Positions 22,479-35,400 of a DNA stretch of 64,000 nt are shown one piece after another. Origin of the DNA: Prunella strophiata (Eukaryota > Chordata > Aves > Passeriformes > Prunellidae); assembly GCA_036583965.1 (NCBI GenBank), contig JAZBQD010000018.1, positions 15,850,867 through 15,914,866 of the forward strand, written 5' to 3'. Under the pieces are notes generated by a model. That model ran no database searches. It saw only the letters and a program-made list of their open reading frames with translations, and was not told where the DNA came from. The translations under genes were made by a program, and so were the position numbers. The first letter of the stretch is position 1. Every line of letters starts with the position of its first letter.

Positions 22479-22978
22479 CCACCACCACCACCACCACCAC
22501 CACCACCACCACCACCACCACCACCACCACCACCACCACCACCACCACCACCACCACCACCACCACCACCACCACCACCACCACCACCACCACCACCACC
22601 ACCACCACCACCACCACCACCACCACCACCACCACCACCACCACCACCACCACCACCACCACCACCACCACCACCACCACCACCACCACCACCACCACCA
22701 CCACCACCACCACCACCACCACCACCACCACCACCACCACCACCACCACCACCACCACCACCACCACCACCACCACCACCACCACCACCACCACCACCAC
22801 CACCACCACCACCACCACCACCACCACCACCACCACCACCACCACCACCACCACCACCACCACCACCACCACCACCACCACCACCACCACCACCACCACC
22901 ACCACCACCACCACCACCACCACCACCACCACCACCACCACCACCACCACCACCACCACCACCACCACCACCACCACC
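22479..22978 (+). repeat. pure (CCA)n trinucleotide tract, about 500 bp, in SEC31A intron 1
   Basis: About 167 uninterrupted CCA units. It is intronic, so the poly-His, poly-Pro, poly-Gly and poly-Val reading frames through it are not genes. A short (ACC)5 lies nearby at about 22095-22110. Confidence 0.97.
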
Positions 22979-23095
22979 CGGCACGTCAGGTTCCCCGGGG
23001 CTGGGTTTGTGGTGTTATCAGAAAGTGCTTAGGGTCTCGATGCCTGTGAAAGAGGGTTTTTCACGCTGAAGCTTGCACACGTTTCCTTGTTAGTT
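22979..23095 (+). repeat. right copy of the duplication flanking (CCA)n
   Basis: Shorter, indel-rich version of 22331-22478; sequence after about 23090 is unique. Confidence 0.85.
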
Positions 23096-23335
23096 CAGCA
23101 GCCGTCAGTTTCCTCTACGTGTCAATGTTATTCTGCCAACGGAGAGTTATTCCTCCCCTCCCCCCGGGTGTCCTCTGGAGAGGATGGCCTGGGTGTCTGT
23201 CTGTGGGGTATCTTTAGGAAAATGGTCCCTCCGGCTGCTTCTGCTGAGTCCTAATGCGGCTCCTGAACCCTTGGCAGTGCAGTCTCACCGTGCACCATCT
23301 AAGCATCACCTCTCTTGGTCTTGCCTTTCAGCAAA

Positions 23336-23414
23336 ATGAAGCTGAAGGAAGTAGACCGTACTGCCATGCAGGCATGGAGCCCTGCCCAGCAGCACCCCAT
23401 TTACCTGGCCACAG
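23336..23414 (+). CDS. SEC31A: SEC31A coding exon 1 (start codon)
   Basis: Acceptor TTTCAG|CAAA at 23331/23332, ATG at 23336. Encodes [19 protein letters not shown] and HPIYLAT; donor ACAG|GTGAGT, phase 1. Start of the WD40 propeller. Confidence 0.96.
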
Positions 23415-26400
23415 GTGAGTTTTTTGGGAAGCAGGTGCTAGCAGACCTTGGGCTGTGTGCAGTCGCTGTACACCACGAATGTGTGGGGCCATTATTGAAA
23501 GCTGTAGGAGTTACTCTGTGTGGGGTGTACATTGTGGGGTTTTGAGTGGAGTTCTTGCATTGTGCTGATAAAAACACGCTTTCCATTCTGCAAGTGACAG
23601 CGAGCATCCTCTTGCTGCCAGGGAAAGGTGACACCAATCCTAAGCACTTGTGGCTCCTTTGTAACTTTAATCGTTCTGTGCATCATCAGGGAGAGGTACT
23701 TGCCCAAAGCTTTTCCTGCTCATACTCATTAAGAAACACCCAAACAAAGAGTCATGGGGAGGAGAGTTGTGTGGAACAACATCTAAGTAATAGAAACAGA
23801 AGCCTGACCCCATCTCAGGATCCTTTTTAAAAGGATAATGTTTTTGTTCTCCTTCTTGTGCTGCATTTGCAGTTACTGCTGTGGGTATCGTGGCTTTCTC
23901 ACTGCCAGGCATGCTTCCTCACAGGTACATCAGCTCAGCAGCTGGATGCAACCTTCAGTACAAGTGCTTCTCTGGAAATATTTGAGTTGGACTTAGCAGA
24001 CCCTTCACTGGATATGAAGAGCTGTGCCACATTCTCCTCCTCACACAGGTAGGCAGCATTGTAAGAGAAAGGTACAGTGTGTGGAGCTGTTACATGTGGT
24101 ATGTGTAGAAATGTCACTTCATGTGGTTTGGCTGCACTTACTGAGGAGAGAAGCAGAAGTTCAGCACTGAAAATGAAGGCAAGTATGTGCAATTGATACT
24201 GTGGGGCAGTGATCTTAGACTATAAGAAAGCAGGTCATTCTTTGACATAAACAGAACATTTTTGAATATATATGTGGACCCTTTATCTCAGGAAGCCTCT
24301 GGGATTCACAAGAGAACTGAAGAAAATGTGAAATTACAAAAAAATGGTGGCAACTTTTCGTATTGCACCATCATGTTTGTATTTAGGCATTTCAGGGGGA
24401 CTCCTAACTTGGGTTATGTTGTGTGTGTTCCTACAGCTGGGGAGCCAAATTCCTGGCTGCACAGCTCCACTTAGCTGTTAGTTCCTCACTGTGTGCTTAT
24501 CCAGACAAATATTGTTAGCATCAGAGCATCCAGTTTCCATCTCAGCAGCTCTCTGGCAGAGCTGATGTCAACATGTCCTACTGGCCTGCTCAGAGCAGGA
24601 GGCAGTGTTGGATCTTTGAGTTTTGTTGTTCTACCTTGTTTTAACTGTGACTGAGATTCTTCAAGACTTTTCATTTGCTTTCTGAATTTCTAGAAGCACG
24701 CCTTATAGCTAGGATGCAGTGTCCCTTGACCAGCAGCACAAGAATTTGACTTTGCCCCAGAAAATGCATTAAAAATGAGATTGAGGGTTGTTTGTTTGTT
24801 TCTAATTAAAGATTAGATAGCAGAGTATACGTCAGGCTGTATTTTGGCTTACAGCAAATGAAAATATCCAGGTGATTAGACCCACAAAAGATAAATCATT
24901 AATTGCTCTCCAAGCAAAGTTTTGCACTGCTTTTATAGAACCATACTTTATCTTGGAAAGAGTAAAGGGCAAAGCAAAGTACTTGCACTGTTAACTTTTG
25001 GGTTTTTTTCCTCATTGTTTCCTGCCTTCAATTTGGGTTGTTTTAAGTCCTGTTCAGTCTTGCTGGTGATGCCTGGACAACCCTGTCAGTTACTTCATTT
25101 CTCATAAACTTGCATAGTTAGGTGCAGAAGCATAAACATCATACCCAGGAGTGGGTCTGTCTGTTGTCACAGACCAATTTCCATTTGTAGCATCATTCTT
25201 TGGTGAACCCCTGCTGTAATCTCAACACTGGGAGCCTGAACACTTGGTATTTCTCACCCAGCATATGCTGTTTGGGTAGCTTTCTGCAGTCTCGTATCTT
25301 ACCATGTAAAGTTGCTGGGATTTAAAAGAAATTACTTGCAGATTGCCCTGAGGTAGCAAATACATGAGTAATATTACAGTGAATGCTAAGGTATCTCCTT
25401 GGTCCTTTCCAGTCAACTTGGATTTGCTTTCTGCTTGCATAAGGGCTGATAAGTGGCTGTGTCATTTTATGCAGAACATACTCATTCTTTGCATGGCTAA
25501 GTGCACAGGAATGCTGTTTTGCCTATGCAGGAAGTTAATTGAGTTGAAAGGAGTTTGGGTATTTACAGATGGACACAATAGTGTTCTTAATTTCTGGAAG
25601 TATGTTTGATTCCTCTTGAGTTAGCCTGAAAATAGGCTGTGGTCCAAGAGATGTGTCTGTGATGTTGACTAAACTTGCTGAGTCCCTGGTATGGCAGACA
25701 AAACACTTGCACATCCAAAAGCACAGATATGGAAAAGCATATGGAATTTTTCTAGTTTCACCTGTTTTTTCTCCTGGATGAAGCTGCTTGCAGATAGCAG
25801 AGGTTTTTCTCAGGCTGTGGCTGGATGGGCTTACAGTCCTTACATTGATTGCTGTTGTGGTTGGGAGCACTTACCTGATTTTGCAGCCAGGAGATTGGAG
25901 ATGTTATAAGTTAGTGGGTTATTGGTTGTGCCTCTTGTTGATGAGCAGAATTGGGGCATGTCTTCCTGCTGGAAGGAGCTGGGCTGAGACTTATCCTTAG
26001 GGAGAAAGGCAGGCAGTGCTTTTCTCTCACTTTAGCTGGGATGAGCAAAAATGGGATGTATCAACCTGCAGGGAGCTGGTGGTGGATGGTGCTGAGACTG
26101 TGGGGCCCTCTGTGTCTTACAGGTACCACAAGCTGATCTGGGGCCCTCACAGCATGACCTCAGGGGACAGAGTGTCTGGAGTCCTGATTGCTGGGGGTGA
26201 GAATGGAAATGTCATCTTGTATGACTCAGCCAAAATCATAGATGGAGAGGCTGAGGTAATAATAGCCCAGAAAGACAAGCACACAGGACCAGTGAGAGCG
26301 CTCGATGTCAACATGTTCCAGGTTGGTTTTTCTGCTGTTTCTCTTAACACACCATCAATAGAGGAGTGGCCTGTCTTAACTCATAACCTCAGACGTTTCT

Positions 26401-29400
26401 GCTGCTTCCCCTCCCCTGAAAAGCATGAACTGGTGTTGGAGTGTCTGTTTGTATTTAGTAGGAAAAACCTGTCCCATTACTGGCATTTCAGGATGGAGAA
26501 TGAAAATGAGGTGTTTGCCTCTGCTTATGTGTCTGTCAAGTAGAGGTGCTCTTCAGGGTGTTTTTAGTCAGTCTCTTCTCTTGGCTTCTGTGCATTGTGC
26601 CAGTCACACAGGAAAGAATTGTGCTCTCATTCATGTTTCTGGTGAGATCAGTTTTCAGGGCTCTCCTTTGGGGATTGGGTAGGATCCACCTTCAAGGCCT
26701 CCTTCCTAAGAGGAGACAGCAAGCAAACAGCCATGTGGCCTCTTGAGCAGAAGGGCTCTCAAAACCAACAATCCTTCCCACACCACCAATGAGCATTTAC
26801 TTCCTTCTACATACAGTGTGTTGGTTTTTCCTTGTTGCCACCAGCTGTGTGAGAATTCAGTTGGATTTGTTTCCTAAATAACACTTCTGTCCCTGCACAC
26901 TTGCCTCCAGCAAGGCTGCACTGTATTCATTGTGTCCTCTGAATCGCTTCCTTTCTGCCTGTTGTGAACTCAGGACTTGCCTGTCATCAGCCACAAAATG
27001 TGACCAAAGGGCACTTGGTGACCTTGGCTCATGTTGCCCTGCCTGGACTTTTGCATCCCAGGTGCAGGAGTGCTTTGGATGGCTGCACTCACTGTGGGCA
27101 GGGCAGGAATGCCACACTGTCCAGGGCAAAGCTCTGTGGTGGCCATAACTGCAGCACTGCTTCCTCCTCTGCCCTGTGACTGTTTTCCCTGTATCTTTTC
27201 CTATATCCTGAGCTGATAGGGGAAATTCACAGAGTCCTGCAGATCTGATGCCTCTCAGCAGCTAAGACTGGGAAAAGCTGATGCTGAAATACTCTTAATG
27301 TCTATTAATATTTCTTACAGACTAATCTGGTGGCCTCTGGTGCTAATGAGTCTGAAATCTATATCTGGGACTTGAACAACTTTGCTACACCAATGACACC
27401 AGGAGTGAAGACACAGGTACCAGATTTGTGTTTATTGAATTCACCAGAGCAGACTCATAAAAAAGATGCATGGCAGTTAGGTGGCAGCTGATTGAAATTT
27501 GCAGTTTTAAAGCAGTCTCAAGAGCATGGAGGGGGGGAAGAAGCCTCTTGAAGTCAAACTTGGGTGGTAGCTGCATACAAGGGTGACTGGATGCTGCTGT
27601 TTTTGTAGCCCCTGGAGAGTGCCTGTAAGTGCAGGTGTGCACAGGTCCATGCAGTGAGTGGTGTGCTCAGCTTCCCCTGCAGCAACCCTGGATGTGCTGT
27701 CTTTATCCACAACAGACTGCAGTTTTGGCTTGCTGCACAAGCCAGCCATGTCTTCATGTGGCAATTTTTTGTTAAGAGATTGTATTTGGCCAGGGAAAGC
27801 TGTAGTGTCCCTTTAATCTTTGAGAAATGTTGCATTTTATCAAGCAACAAGCAGAGTCTCTCAGGTTACACTCCTTTTCAAATACCATAACCATTACATG
27901 TCTTTTAATCTTCCTCTGCATGTTTCACTGCATGGACAAAGCTGAAGATCGTGAAGGTACACAGAGAAAAATAGGACAAAAATAAAAAGCAGCTACTGAG
28001 AAGTCAGATGATGAGGCAGTAGGTTTTGCAGTTACCTTGGTGGGTTTCAGGGAGTGGTTTAATTGCTATGCTCAAGGTCCAGTGTTTAGCCTGTATCTCG
28101 TAAAGATGATCTATTAAAACAATAGTCTTTTGTGCTTTTTGCCTTGTGAAGGAAATGGAAGAATGGGAGGAAGTTGTTTCAATGCAAGTACACTTCTGTT
28201 GCTGTTACAAAATTCCACAGAAGTTCATGGTTACTGGAAAATGGTTTTATTATTGCATGATAATTTGGAGACCAAGAAGTGTGCAGATAGGATGAGAAGT
28301 AATCTTCAATTTAAAGATTTTTAGTTTAAACTCTATGGGGTTTGGTTACTTTGTTTAGTTCAAGTAATTTATTAACATGTAGGCATTTGAGAGGATACTC
28401 ACCTTGAAGATCCCTGTAAAAGACTTTTTATGTCTAATATTGATTTTTTTAGGCTGAGATATCTTTTAGTCCACATGCATAATGACAACTAGAAATAATA
28501 GGGCAACAAGAACTGGGTTAATACTGCTCTTAATTTTTGGTCTAAAATAAGAATTGGGTGGGGAATGAAAAAAAAATCGTGGAATTTATCCAAGCAAGCC
28601 ATTTTTATTTTTTCCTGAATAAAAATCTAATAGTCAAAGACAAAAGAGCAGTTCCTATGTCTGGTTATACTTTCATGGAGTAATTTTCTGTTCTTGAAGA
28701 CAGTTTTGCTTAGTCAGAGTTTTCAGCTGCTGTATGCTACAGCATGTGTAGAAGGGAAGCACACCCAGTAGTGGGGGCACTGTCCTTGCAGATTTCTCAC
28801 TTAGCAAGCCCCGAGAGTAGCAGGGTTGGAGCGTGCAGTGTTGTGACAGGCTGTTGTGTCGGCAGCCTCTGGAGGACATCAGCTGCATTGCATGGAACAG
28901 GCAGGTGCAGCACATCCTGGCCTCCGCCAGCCCCAGCGGCAGAGCCACCGTGTGGGACCTCAGGAAGAACGAGCCCATCATCAAAGTCAGTGACCACAAC
29001 AACAGGGTGAGTGCTCTGCTGCAGCTGCTGGGAGCTTGCACAGGGGTGCAGGGATGGTCCTGGCACCCCTTCTTGATGTGGCACAGATACTGGTGCCTGG
29101 CCCAGTTTGCTCTTGGGAGGATATTGATGGGAGAGGGGTTGGCAGCATTATGAATTGAAATAGCCAGATGCAGACTGAAGCAGGGCAGGGCACTCAGATG
29201 TCCTATCAGAATGATGATTGAATTTTGAAAAAGCACCTGCTGTGCTTTGGGACTACCACAGAAAGATTTTTATTGATTTTTGCCAGAGAGAAGTGTGGCA
29301 TTGAGCAGGTTACAGGGGCACTGCCTCCTATGGTTATAACCACCATGCCACCCCTTTAGGCAGTGTAAATGCTAAAAAGAGCCTCTTCAACTTGTGGAGA

Positions 29401-32400
29401 GTGACACATTTGTATAATTTTGTATTGTTCTAAATAGAATATTGCTATAACAAACTCCAAAGATATAACAAGAGTTAAAAATGAAACTTAGAAGTGGGCG
29501 GTTGGGAAGTAGCCCTTTCCTCACTCTGTTATTATTTTGATAAACTGTGTAACTTTCAGTGTTTTCTGTGTTTGTTGCCTGACATAACAGCAGCACAGCA
29601 GGCTGTCTTCATCATGTGATGTTAGTCCTGTGATACAATGTTCTTATGTCTATAATGAAGCATTCTCTTCCTAATATTGGCTTTTATTAAAATAGCAATA
29701 AAAATAATAGAGGAAAAGGTTTGTATGGTGAGCTTTAGTGTTTTCTCACATTAAAACACAGGACTGTGAAAAAGTCAGCACAGTGTAATCTCTCTGAAAG
29801 GACATTGGGAAACCTAAGTCTCCTCATTCACAGGAGTAAGGAGAATTTCCCAGTCTGAATGCAGTCAGAAAAAATGCCTGGAAACACAGCTGCCAGTTCC
29901 CTTGCAGTGGTATTTTACCACGCACACAGACATATTAGGGATAGTTTTCTTTTTCCTGTAGTGTTGCTCAGGTATGTGATGCTTTGACCCAATGTGTCCC
30001 CTCAGATGCACTGCTCAGGCCTGGCTTGGCACCCTGAAGTTGCCACCCAGATGGTTTTGGCCTCAGAGGATGACAGGCTGCCAGTTATTCAGATGTGGGA
30101 CCTGAGATTTGCCTCCTCACCCCTTCGTGTTCTGGAAAGTCACACAAGGTACCGAGTCTTACACAGCATGGTGTGCTCTGTGCTGCTTGCACTGTTGGTG
30201 ACTGTCCTGGTTTGTACATCCCAAGTTCCTGCTGTTCCCTGGGGAGGAAGGCTGCCTTGGTGCTGGCAATTTTAGCAGCAGCTAGTGCTGTATGCTGGCT
30301 TGCTGACCAGCCAGCCCTGTGCAGTGAAAAGCTTGGTACTCTGAAGGAAGCAGGCACCAAAATTAAATAAACAAACAAATCCACCAGGTTGCTGAAACAG
30401 TGAAGCTACTAGTTTGTTTCTAAGTTTTTTACAAAGAGGAAGCTAAGGAAAAAAGAATTAGTAGTAGTTGATTTTGGCTGAATAATATACTAAGGTGCAT
30501 CTAGGCACATCCTCGTGTGGGTTTACACAGTTTCTGTGCCCCTCAGTCTCCTAAATGCCTTCATTTTTGGTATAGTGGATGATTTTGTTAAATTCTTGTC
30601 CCTCCTTCCATTGTTGGTGAAACTTTCCATATTGCTCAAATCCCGTGATTGATTTAAGAAGGGAGAATAGTGTTGTGGCTTCTACCAAAACTGCTGCCAG
30701 TGGGTTCTGCTGACTTGAATGTCTCTCTAGTAAAAAGCTGAAGAACTTCGTAGTCACTGACCTTACCTATGGATTTGCACACTGGATATTAGTGACACTG
30801 CAGGCAAACAAACCATCTTGTTACTGATGCCCAGGTTCTCCCATACGACTGTTGCAGTTAACTTTCAGATACAATGGCTGCATCTTTATACCTTTTCATG
30901 CAGAAAATAGAAAACATCTATTTCAACAAACCAAGTGCTGATAACATTTAAAAACTCCTCCTCCTCCTGTAAGAGGAGAGGGCATTTTGATGTGGGCTGC
31001 TGAACTTCTAAATATGCTTTGTTTATCACCATTTTGCATTTACATTAAACTTTTTGTTTGTTGTGGCTTTTTGTGCAGGGGTATATTGGCCATTGCTTGG
31101 AGTATGGCAGATCCAGAGCTGCTGCTTAGCTGTGGGAAGGATGCTAAAATTCTCTGCTCCAACCCTAACACAGGCGAGGTATTGTATGCATACCACCTTG
31201 AACAGACATTCTTGAGTTTTGTAGAGGTGGCACATGCAAAACACATGCTCCTGTGCTTGCATTCCTAGGAATGTTGCTTCTGGGGGATGTTGCCCCCTAT
31301 CCTATTTGCTATATGTGTCTTCTGAGCTTGTGGTGGTGCAGGATTCCTTCCTGGTATTGTCAATATTACACATTTGTCCTTGCAGCTTCTCTCTTACTGA
31401 GTAGTGATGTCCCTGCTCATTGTAAGAGATGGAAATGGCTCCACTTAAACTAAGTATATGCTTCCTACTCTTTTGTTTTGGGTCCAGTGTGGCTGGATCA
31501 TTGTTGGAATTGCCTTTTTCCTTCTATAAGAACTTTATCCAGCCAGGAAGGTATTTGCAGGTTGCCATAGTTGTGGCAGGTCAGTGAGAACCATTCAGAT
31601 GTGTTCCCACCCCACCCTTTTGGGCCTGGGGATACTTTTCAAAGAGAATGCAGATCTGTTTTTCAGACAGTGTTTGTCCCTAGACTACGAAAAAGGCTTT
31701 AGATATGCTGGAGGGCTCCTTGCCACCAATAATTGTGGGCAATAACTGTGGAATGGGAAGTGTTTCTAAATTTCAGACATTGGCCCAAAAGTGCAAAAGC
31801 TGTACAGTGGTAGATGAGTTATCTGAGCTGGATCCTGTGCTGTCATGAAGTTTTTACATGTGGTTGAATCATGCTGCATGTTTTTATTAAAAATGAGTTC
31901 TGTGGGAGACAGCATTTTGCTGACAGCTAACATTTTGTTCTTTGAGCTTCTCCTGGTTTATGGTTAAATATCTGCTGTAAGGGGAGCCTGTCTGTTCCAG
32001 GGCACAAGAGGCTGTCTGCCCAGGGTGCAAGTTTTACCCTTTTCAGTTTTCCTGTGAAAACAGACTTCCTCCACATAGTGTGTGAGGATACCTAAATCAG
32101 GTATTGTCATACTCAGGTATTATTTGCCTGAATAAACTAGTATGAGTGTCAACAGCTCTTAGTGGGATAGCACAGACATACCCCACCTGCATCATTTGTC
32201 CTGTGAGGATTAGACAGAAGATTTAATGGGAGCAGAAGGAGATGAAGCAGTGGTGTGTGGTGTTCTGCTGTTTGGAGATCATCAGGGTTGCCCACTGTCA
32301 GTGTGTATGGTGATGTGAGGCTGCTGGCAGCAGGGAGAGCAGACCCTCCTCAGGGCACACGGGAAGATCGTTGCTGTTGGGCAGGGTGCTCCATGAAAGC

Positions 32401-35400
32401 TCTGACCTGTGGGGCTTGGTTTTGCTCCCCAGGTGCTGTACGAGCTGCCCACGAACACCCAGTGGTGCTTTGACATCCAGTGGTGCCCGAGGAACCCGGC
32501 TGTGCTGTCTGCAGCCTCCTTCGACGGCCGCATCAGCGTCTACTCCATCATGGGCGGCAGCGCCGATGGCCTGAGGCAGAAGCAAGTTGACCAGGTGTGA
32601 ACAGGGACAGAAAGGTGGGGGGGAACAAAATATGGGAAGTCTTCAATGGCTGCCTGCAGCCCTGCTTGCAGGAGTCCCACTTCAGCACAAATTAATGTTT
32701 AGTTTATTAATGTCACTTCTGGTTTTTCCCCCTTGTGTTGTCAAAGCTCTCGTCGTCTTTTGGGAACCTGGATCCGTTTGGCACGGGCCAGCCCCTGCCT
32801 CCCCTGCAGCTTCCCCAGCAGCCTGCCCCACAGAGTGTGGTGATGCCTCTGAAGAAACCACCCAAGTGGATCCGGCGACCCATGGGAGCGTCCTTCTCGG
32901 TAAGGAGGAGACAGGCATGGGCAGGGCTGGCCTGGCAGCTGGGGAGATAGTGCTGGCACCTGCTGAACTCCTTAGGAAAGGGGCAGTTCAGTGGTGCTCC
33001 ACCTTGGGAGATCTTCCTTTTTGTTATCTTAGTGGGAGATGCTCAGGGCAGCTTCCACACAGGGCACTGGGGACAGCAAAGGCCTGATCCAAAATGCTTG
33101 GGAAATGAAACGTTGCTGAGAGACATTTGTTGGTGTCTTGGCATTAGGGCTTTGCTTTTGTTTGTGTGCAATGCTTGCTTTAGAGTAAATAAATATACAT
33201 TGGGGGGAATGAGACCAAACTGGGCAAGTATCTGAGACTTCATAGCTTCAAACTGCACTCAGTGTGAATCAGTATGGTGGAGAACACTCAGATTAGTTTT
33301 GATCAAGGTAGCAGGAGTTGCTGTAGCAGCATGAGAGTGGGTTCCTCCGTGGCTGAGGGGATGGCAGGCTCAGCTTTTTTGCTCCTTGGCTGCACTTTTG
33401 GCTTATTTTCTAAACCCACAGGCCATTTATTTGGGAACTTCTAGAGATTTTAGCCTGTCCATTTGAATTTGATTTCTCTGCTGTAATACTACTCAATTTT
33501 CAGTATCTTATGTCTGTTTATTCATTATCTGATGTGCACATTACATGCAATTTTCTCCTGTCAAAGAGAAGGTGATGTTGCCTAGCCACTGACTGATGTG
33601 TCATTTTATGATGTTGTTTATTCCCTCATTTGTCCTGGTTTCCTAGGAGCCAGGTGTCAGTCTTTTCCCTGGCTAGGCTTTTGCTTTTTTCTAATGCAGG
33701 TTTTACTGGACTTTCCCGTGTAAATTAACTTTGAGCTATAGAATGAAATAATATCATAATCCCCTCCTAATTATTTTCTTGTGTTGATTTTACCTATTGC
33801 AAATGTTGTCACAACTTAATAGCCTATCTCTCAGTAGAGTTTCAACTGCTAAACAGCCTGGCAAGAGCAGGGCAGACATCATGCTTGAGCATTTACTTAA
33901 TGATGTCAGGTGAAGGTTTCTTTGGCAACTGCATTGCAATATCATGAGATACTCCACTGTTGCTGGGTACTGCATAGACCCACAGCTCTAGCTCTCAGTT
34001 TCTGGTCTGTCTTTTGTCTGAGAAAAAAACAAGGCACAGGAATGGCTGTGCTTGCAAATCTTATTAAATGTGAACCTACTTATCCAACAAACTCCTTACA
34101 GGCATAGAAGTATGGGATGGGGGGGAAACAAATAAATGAGCAGATGTCAGGAGTGTTCAGTTATTGGGCAGTAATCACATATATGTTATATAAAATACAT
34201 TTTCCTACGTGCTCCCCTGCTGTATACTTGTATTCTCACATACTGCATGTGTGCTTCAATTCCAGTTTGGAGGCAAGCTGGTGACGTTTGAGAATTCCAA
34301 GGCTCCGCAGCAGGCAGGCATGGAGCAGCAGCAGCAGCATCCCCACGTCTACGTGAGCCAGGTGGTCACAGAGAAGGAGTTCCTGGCCCGCTCCAGCCAG
34401 CTGCAGGAGGCTGTGCAGTCCGAGGGCTTTGCCAGCTACTGCCAGAAGAAAATCGACATGGCCCTGGCTGACTTTGAGAGGAATGTCTGGGCCTTCTTAA
34501 AGGTAACAGGCTGACAGCCCTTCAGGAGCTCCCCAGGGACTGGGGAAGCAGGAGGTGGTTCCTTCTGCACATGTAGCTGCATGTGAATTTGGTTCCCAGC
34601 AAAGCAAAAGCTGCAGGCTGTGGGAATAGTGCCCATGAGCCATGGCACTGCAGGAGGCCCACCAGAAGAGGGAGGGTCCTCAGGACCGGGGCTATTTGTG
34701 GGGTTTGTGAGGAGTTGTGGCAAAGCAAAGGTGTGGGTGAGGGTATCCCATGGTTTTGGGTATTCCCCATCAGCACATATTTGTACAGAGGGCTGGTGAG
34801 AAGGATTAAAGCTTTGGGATAGCTTTAGATGGCCTTTTCACTGCTCACTGTAAGCATGTAGAGGTTTCCAAGTGAGGCAGATAAACAGATTGTTCACCTG
34901 CAGTAACCAGATGGAAGCCCTGCCCACCTGCTCAGATGCCCAAGTCACTGAAGATTTTTGCATTTCTCTGTATTGCCTTCAGTCTCCTCAGTCACTTAAT
35001 CTCACTGGGTCATTCATGCCAGTGAGGGAGAAAATGAAGAATTGTGAATTGCAATATAGTCTTTAACTTTTTAAAGGTGAACTTCGAAGAAGATTCACGT
35101 GTCAGATACCTTGAGCTCTTAGGATACAGGAAGGATGATCTGAAGAAGAAGGTAAATGTGTGATATGTGAGATTAATAACTTTTGAATTTCAGAATTTAA
35201 TTTCAGAATTCTTACAGAAAACAGTTTGCTCTGTTGGGTTTTTTCATTAGTTGTGTCTTTTTGCACTATGGATGTTCAGTGGAAATGCCAGAGCAGGCAA
35301 CACACAGAGGTGTGTCTGCATCTGGCAGACATTGTTGATGTGAAATTCTCACTCATCGAAGAAGCTTTGATATTTATTGATTCAGGCTGTTCATGTAACT

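Noticed and set aside
22379..23069. Open frames of about 170-215 codons encoding poly-His, poly-Pro, poly-Gly or poly-Val
   Set aside because: They are translations of the pure (CCA)n tract in SEC31A intron 1, with no coding context.
28673..29236. Minus-strand open frame of 187 codons
   Set aside because: Antisense shadow of SEC31A coding exon 5 and flanking intron.
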